A stretch of DNA of 8,856 nt from positions 1 through 8,856 of the forward strand of contig PMOH01000481.1 of NCBI GenBank assembly GCA_003161515.1, given 5' to 3'. The notes beneath the pieces are model-generated. The model had not been told where the DNA came from. It saw nothing but the letters and a program-made list of their open reading frames with translations, and made no database searches. Source of the DNA: Deltaproteobacteria bacterium. Lineage in GTDB: Bacteria; Desulfobacterota; Binatia; Binatales; Binataceae. Below, piece after piece: positions 5,999 through 8,856 of this stretch; the stretch's first letter is position 1, and every line of letters starts with the position of its first letter. The translations under genes and the position numbers were made by a program.

Positions 5999-7801
5999 TC
6001 ACTTCTTGTGGTGCTTGGGTTTGGCGGGTGTGATCTTGATCGTCTTGGTGCTCAGGATCGTGTGACCGTCGATCTTCTCCGACAGCAGCAGCGAGGCCTT
6101 CAGGCGACCGTGATGGATAGCGAAGATTTTCCGGCCGGTCTTCGTCAGGCGCAAGGTCACCTTGTGCGTACCGCCCTTGGGGAGTGTGAATGTGCCCGTG
6201 GCGAGGACAAGCGGCTTGGGCTTCTTCTTGCCCTTGCGAGCGGCCGAGGCCGTGGGAATCGTGAGCGTGATCGTCACCGTGCACGGCCCGGAGCAGGTGA
6301 TCGTGAGCGTCACCGTCGTGCTTGTGCTGGTGCCGGTGCCGCCGGTCGTCGCGGCAGGGGTGACGGTCAGCACCTCCGAGCCGCAGGTGCTCGCGCTGGC
6401 GTTGTTGTGCGCGTCCCCGCTGTAGGTCGCCTCCCAATAGTAGTTGCCGGGCGGGAGCGCGCTGGTAACGGGCGCCGATGCGCCCGCTTTGCCGCCGGTT
6501 ACTGTCTTGGTGCCACCGTTGAACACGAGACTGGCCGCTGCGCACGATGATGACGAGAACAGGCCGTAGGTGACCGTCCCACTGGCGGAGGCGGCGTTCG
6601 CACCGGCGACAGCCACTTGGTCGGTCTCGCCGACGGTGCCGTCGGGTACCGTGATGTTCGCTCCGGTCGTCGTTCCCGCCGTCTGAGACGACGAGAGGGT
6701 GGTCGGCGTCGGCGGGGGCGAAATGACCGGGGCAATGGCGTCGCTTGCATCGAACTGCTGCGCATAGATCGATTCGCCGACCTGCCAGGTAGCCCAGCCC
6801 TGATCATTTGAGCCTACGGCGCTCGTGAGATGGCTGTCGCCCGTGACCGGATTGAGCGTCGCCGGCCCCGTCCAGCTTGCACCGCCGTTCGAGCTATAGG
6901 CGAGCCGGATTTCGCCCTCGAATCCGCTGCTGAAGGTGGCGTAGATGCCGCCCGATCCGTCCTGGCTGACGGAGGGGTTCTCCTCGAATTCCGGAGCGAT
7001 CGTCACGTACGGCGTATCGAAGCTGTGATTTGTCTCGTCGAAGGGGTGATAGACGGTGTAGCCCCGCGTCAGGTCGTCCTCGACCACCCCGAACCCGCTC
7101 GGCCCGCCGCCGACGGCGGGGTACTCGGCTTCACAGTCGCCCGCGGTCAGTTCTTTCCAGGCGCTTTTGGGTACTCCTGGGGAGAGGTCGTAGCTGTTGG
7201 TCGCACCCTGTTCGCCGTTTCCATAGACGTAGGCGGTGTCGAACGTGCCGCTCGCGCATCCGGGCTTCCCGAGCGTTTCGTACACGCCGAGGACTCCTGG
7301 ATTCGTCCCGAGCTGCGAGGCCACCACCCCTCCCAAGTTGCCGAGTTCATTGAGGCTGGGCGCTTGAAGCGTTGCGTATAGACAGGGTTCCTTGTCGGAG
7401 CAGGTCGATGGCATGGAGAGCGGGAACTCGGCAAACGTAGGGGGCCCCTCGGCCGTGACCGCCGCATAGCCGAGAGCATCGGAACCGGGTACGACAACCG
7501 CTCCGATGGCCCCGGTATCGGCATTGACAGTGGCCCTGGCCACGGACCTGCCGCCATTCACTGCGTTGAATGTTGCGCCGCTGTCCGTTGACTGCCACTC
7601 CTGCGTCGGCTCGAATTCTTCTTCTACGCCATAAAGGTTGGCAAGCAAAACTACGGTAGTCCCATCGACAAGAACCTGTACCCGTTCGATGTGATCGTCC
7701 TTTGCTTTGTTTCCCGCCACCGTCAAATTCCCTGAGTGCGTGCAGCCGGTCGCGCCGGCTGGAAGCACACAGTATCCAATGAGTTCTTCGCCTCCGACCA
7801 C
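5999..7801 (-). CDS. secreted beta-rich protein, main part (sialidase-like region, Ig-like region, basic tail)
   Basis: This is 600 residues from the first possible start, a GTG at 7801, although the real protein continues upstream in another frame. The first ~370 residues are strand-rich with sialidase/BNR-like signatures: EWQSTDSGATFN and LAYSSNGGASWTGPATL (Asp-box style S-x-D/N-x-G-x-x-W/F), and several Cys pairs. A Pro/Thr linker (PVISPPPTPTTLSS) leads into an Ig-like domain of roughly 100 residues ending LPPGNYYWEATYSGDAHNNASASTCGSEVLTV. A Thr-rich mirror-like hairpin around CSGPC follows. The C-terminal domain (LPKGGTHKVTLRLTKTGRKIF) ends in the basic KPKHHKK, a style I associate with Solirubrobacterales secreted proteins. 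No sortase motif or membrane anchor is present. An exported, possibly wall-associated protein is likely, but ligand and activity are unknown. Codon use is relaxed at its 5' end (about 21 of 50 codons end in A or T) and GC3-rich at its 3' end. Confidence 0.75.
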   Translation of the reverse strand: MVGGEELIGYCVLPAGATGCTHSGNLTVAGNKAKDDHIERVQVLVDGTTVVLLANLYGVEEEFEPTQEWQSTDSGATFNAVNGGRSVARATVNADTGAIGAVVVPGSDALGYAAVTAEGPPTFAEFPLSMPSTCSDKEPCLYATLQAPSLNELGNLGGVVASQLGTNPGVLGVYETLGKPGCASGTFDTAYVYGNGEQGATNSYDLSPGVPKSAWKELTAGDCEAEYPAVGGGPSGFGVVEDDLTRGYTVYHPFDETNHSFDTPYVTIAPEFEENPSVSQDGSGGIYATFSSGFEGEIRLAYSSNGGASWTGPATLNPVTGDSHLTSAVGSNDQGWATWQVGESIYAQQFDASDAIAPVISPPPTPTTLSSSQTAGTTTGANITVPDGTVGETDQVAVAGANAASASGTVTYGLFSSSSCAAASLVFNGGTKTVTGGKAGASAPVTSALPPGNYYWEATYSGDAHNNASASTCGSEVLTVTPAATTGGTGTSTSTTVTLTITCSGPCTVTITLTIPTASAARKGKKKPKPLVLATGTFTLPKGGTHKVTLRLTKTGRKIFAIHHGRLKASLLLSEKIDGHTILSTKTIKITPAKPKHHKK

Positions 7802-7818
7802 TTCGTGAGCCCAGGCGA

Positions 7819-8016
7819 CTAAGCCGTGCCTGCGCCGTCAACGGCGACCGACGGGCTTCCGAAACGGATGGGTTCCGCGATTTTGATCGGGGTGCCACTG
7901 ACGGCGAACGCGTTCGCCGCGAACGCGAGCATCAGGCTCAGCGTCAGGCCTCCCGCCATGCACGCGCTGCGCAAAGTCTTGGACAAGCTCGTCGTCCCGA
8001 TTCTCGTCCTGCGCAT
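7819..8016 (-). CDS. signal-peptide and N-terminal fragment of the secreted protein
   Basis: The start ATG at 8016 follows AAGGGGG (8030-8024) with 7-nt spacing, a strong Shine-Dalgarno. The product begins MRRTRIGTTSLSKTLRS, then the hydrophobic core MAGGLTLSLMLAF and a likely signal-peptidase I site after AANAFA. Mature sequence VSGTPIKIAEPIRFGSPSVAVDGAGTA follows before a TAG at 7821-7819. The last residues (PSVAVDGAGTA) are the usual opening of a BNR-like blade, whose continuation VAWAHEVVGG is found at once in another frame. So this is the front of the 600-residue protein, not a separate 65-residue gene. An in-frame ATG at 8085 would give a longer N-terminus but has no support. Confidence 0.7.
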   Translation of the reverse strand: MRRTRIGTTSLSKTLRSACMAGGLTLSLMLAFAANAFAVSGTPIKIAEPIRFGSPSVAVDGAGTA

Positions 8017-8171
8017 TGCCGAACCCCCTTGCGCGCGAAGACCTCGAGGCCGTCGCGACTCGTCAGTTGTCGTGCCGAGCCGCACAGACTACCCGGTTGG
8101 GCGGTGGGGTCGAACAAGTTTGGACGTATAGGCCAATCACTGACCCCGCCTATGACTGAAGCAGCATCATC

Positions 8172-8189
8172 TATGACGTTAACGTCATA
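8172..8189. promoter_or_regulatory. 18-bp perfect palindrome, candidate operator 1
   Basis: TATGACGTTAACGTCATA reads identically on both strands, with an ATGACG-TTAA-CGTCAT core. It lies in the 225-nt gap between the DipZ-like gene and the secreted-protein gene, about 155 nt before the latter's ATG. A perfect dyad in non-coding DNA next to a second, nearly identical one suggests a binding site for a dimeric regulator. The family of the regulator cannot be told from the site. Confidence 0.55.
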
Positions 8190-8194
8190 CGACC

Positions 8195-8210
8195 ATGACG
8201 AAAATGTCAT
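8195..8210. promoter_or_regulatory. second dyad, candidate operator 2
   Basis: ATGACGAAAATGTCAT matches 13 of 16 positions of the first dyad's core (8173-8188) and keeps the TGAC-N8-GTCA half-sites. The two sites start 22 nt apart, about two helical turns, so two dimers could bind on the same face of the DNA. A poorer third copy (ATGAC... at 8152-8167) is offset by 21 nt on the other side. The site overlaps the base of the terminator-like hairpin. Confidence 0.5.
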
Positions 8211-8232
8211 GTCCGGTTCTTGACCGGGCATG
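8200..8232 (-). terminator. intrinsic terminator of the DipZ-like gene
   Basis: On the minus strand, 9 nt after the stop codon, CATGCCCGGT pairs with ACCGGACATG (arms 8232-8223 and 8217-8208, one G-U pair, 5-nt loop). It is followed by ACATTTTC. A 10-bp stem next to a short T-run directly after a stop codon fits a factor-independent terminator, although the T-run is short. It would separate the DipZ-like transcript from the secreted-protein gene. Confidence 0.5.
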
Positions 8233-8241
8233 GGGCGATGT

Positions 8242-8856
8242 CTACCCAAACGTGAACGCGTACCCCGTGACCCCCGGGGAGAAGCGCAGCGACAGGCGGT
8301 GGCGTTCGTCGTGGGGGAGCGAGACGAGCGTGTAGAGGCGCTCGCCCTTGACGGTCACGAGGCCGTTGTGGACGTCGGACCCGGCGTCCGCGGCGGAGAT
8401 CGGCCGTCCGTCGAGCAGCACCTGGACCGCACGTGGGACGTTCCCGGCCGAGCTGAGCACGAGGTAGACGTGCTTGGCCTCGAACTCGACGTCGATCCCG
8501 GGTGGGTGGGCATCCGATCCGGCGACCGCGGTGACCGGCTGGGCGGCGGTGTTCCAGGTGCCGGAGAACGCGAAGTCGTTGACTTCCAACGGTCCCGGAT
8601 GACCCGCTCCGTAGTCGTGTACGCCGGCGACGGGCCCGCTGACCCAGCCCTGCCCGCGCGCGGTCCCGAGGTATGTCTCTGGCGTGGCTTCCTGACTCGG
8701 CACGATCACGCCGGCCGGGTGGGCCCGCCCGGCGGTGACTTCGTGGCCGGCTTCGGCGAGCAGCGCGCGGATCGCGGTTTCGGTCCGCGAGTAGTCGCCC
8801 TCGCCGAAGGTCGCGTAGCGGACCTGGCCGCGCGCGTCGATCAGGTAGTCGGCCGG
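8242..8856 (-). CDS. DipZ/TlpA-like thioredoxin-family protein, C-terminal part (5' end outside window)
   Basis: The frame is open from the right edge to a TAG at 8244-8242, giving the last 204 residues. The first ~37 residues (PADYLIDARGQVRYATFGEGDYSRTETAIRALLAEAG) are the final strands and helix of a thioredoxin fold, including the cis-Pro-side 'P-x-x-Y-L-I-D-x-x-G' segment. Then come a linker with VIVPSQEATPETYLG and a ~120-residue jelly-roll-like domain (FSGTWN...FEAKHVYLVLSS...VLLDGRPI...GSDVHNGLVTVKGERLYTLVSL...RLSLRFSPGVTGYAFTFG). That domain matches the C-terminal domain of DipZ-type thiol-disulfide proteins (Pfam Thioredoxin_10-like). By family knowledge these act outside the cytoplasm in thiol-disulfide exchange, often fused to a CcdA-type membrane part. 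The CxxC active site would lie outside the window, so catalytic competence cannot be judged. Codon use is strongly GC3 (about 3 of 50 codons end in A or T). Confidence 0.85.
   Translation of the reverse strand, partial: PADYLIDARGQVRYATFGEGDYSRTETAIRALLAEAGHEVTAGRAHPAGVIVPSQEATPETYLGTARGQGWVSGPVAGVHDYGAGHPGPLEVNDFAFSGTWNTAAQPVTAVAGSDAHPPGIDVEFEAKHVYLVLSSAGNVPRAVQVLLDGRPISAADAGSDVHNGLVTVKGERLYTLVSLPHDERHRLSLRFSPGVTGYAFTFG

Larger units (their letters stand above)
5999..8016 (-). pseudogene. whole secreted-protein locus, split by a one-base deletion
   Basis: Joining the two parts gives about 672 residues with signal peptide, sialidase-like region, Ig-like domain and basic tail. The break is at 7819-7822. 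The upstream frame reads ...Gly-Thr-Ala-stop (GGC ACG GCT TAG), and the downstream frame resumes as Val-Ala-Trp-Ala-His-Glu. One extra base after TA would restore Gly-Thr-Ala-Tyr-Val-Ala-Trp, the expected blade sequence. The downstream frame meets a TGA shortly upstream, so it cannot have its own proper start there. The cause is either a genuine inactivating mutation or a sequencing/assembly error. The remaining 600 codons are free of stops, so the event is recent or artefactual. Confidence 0.65.

Noticed and set aside
5460..6065. Plus-strand open frame of 201 codons over the zinc-ribbon gene
   Set aside because: It spans the zinc-ribbon gene, its promoter and the next gene's 3' end. The Val/Asp/Leu-rich translation is typical of the complement of a GC-rich gene.
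7903..7918. 16-bp perfect palindrome GGCGAACGCGTTCGCC
   Set aside because: It lies in the signal-peptide coding sequence and is explained by Ala/Asn/Phe codons around the cleavage site. There is no independent sign of an operator.
1..8856. rRNA, tRNA, CRISPR arrays, transposase genes, phage genes
   Set aside because: I looked for conserved rRNA/tRNA segments, regularly spaced direct repeats and transposase or integrase motifs on both strands and saw none.

Overview
The window reads as two blocks with different base and codon use. Positions 1 to about 4,720 hold a moderately GC-rich bacterial segment in which about a third of codons end in A or T. It carries a plus-strand cluster of diiron ferritin-like and NTF2-like proteins, followed by the start and most of a GTP-dependent phosphoenolpyruvate carboxykinase gene (pckG). 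From about 4,800 to the end the sequence is mostly strongly GC3-biased and has the look of an actinobacterium, most like Thermoleophilia/Solirubrobacterales. That reading rests on the style of the secreted protein's C-terminus, a DipZ-type thioredoxin C-terminal domain and a likely leaderless promoter. The left block resembles uncultured proteobacterial or Binatota-like genomes, but I hold that only weakly. The composition change falls inside the conserved 3' part of pckG, so a chimeric contig or a recombinant gene must be considered before the two halves are read as one genome.

Layout: (1) 1-2959, plus strand, is a probable operon: a 5'-truncated ferritin-like protein, two tandem paralogous NTF2-like small proteins (8-nt stop/start overlap), and two tandem, very similar DUF455-like ferritin-fold proteins with complete diiron ligand sets. 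(2) 2960-3313 is non-coding. It holds a MITE-like palindromic element bounded by 13-bp inverted repeats that include TA at both ends, then an AT-rich stretch that probably carries the pckG promoter. (3) 3314-5104 is pckG. (4) 5105-5312 is a convergent intergenic gap with a perfect 16-bp inverted repeat. (5) 5313-8856 is all minus strand: a small zinc-ribbon protein of unknown function, a secreted beta-rich protein broken by a one-base frameshift, a regulatory stretch with two near-identical dyads, and the C-terminal 204 residues of a DipZ-like thioredoxin-family protein that enters from the right edge.

How they work together: the left cluster looks like a duplicated diiron (oxygenase or ferritin-like) plus NTF2-like module of unknown substrate, and PEPCK is a central gluconeogenic/anaplerotic enzyme with its own promoter. 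On the right, the thioredoxin-like protein and the secreted protein both act outside the cytoplasm, but the terminator-like hairpin between them argues for separate transcription. No rRNA, tRNA, CRISPR array or transposase gene was seen.
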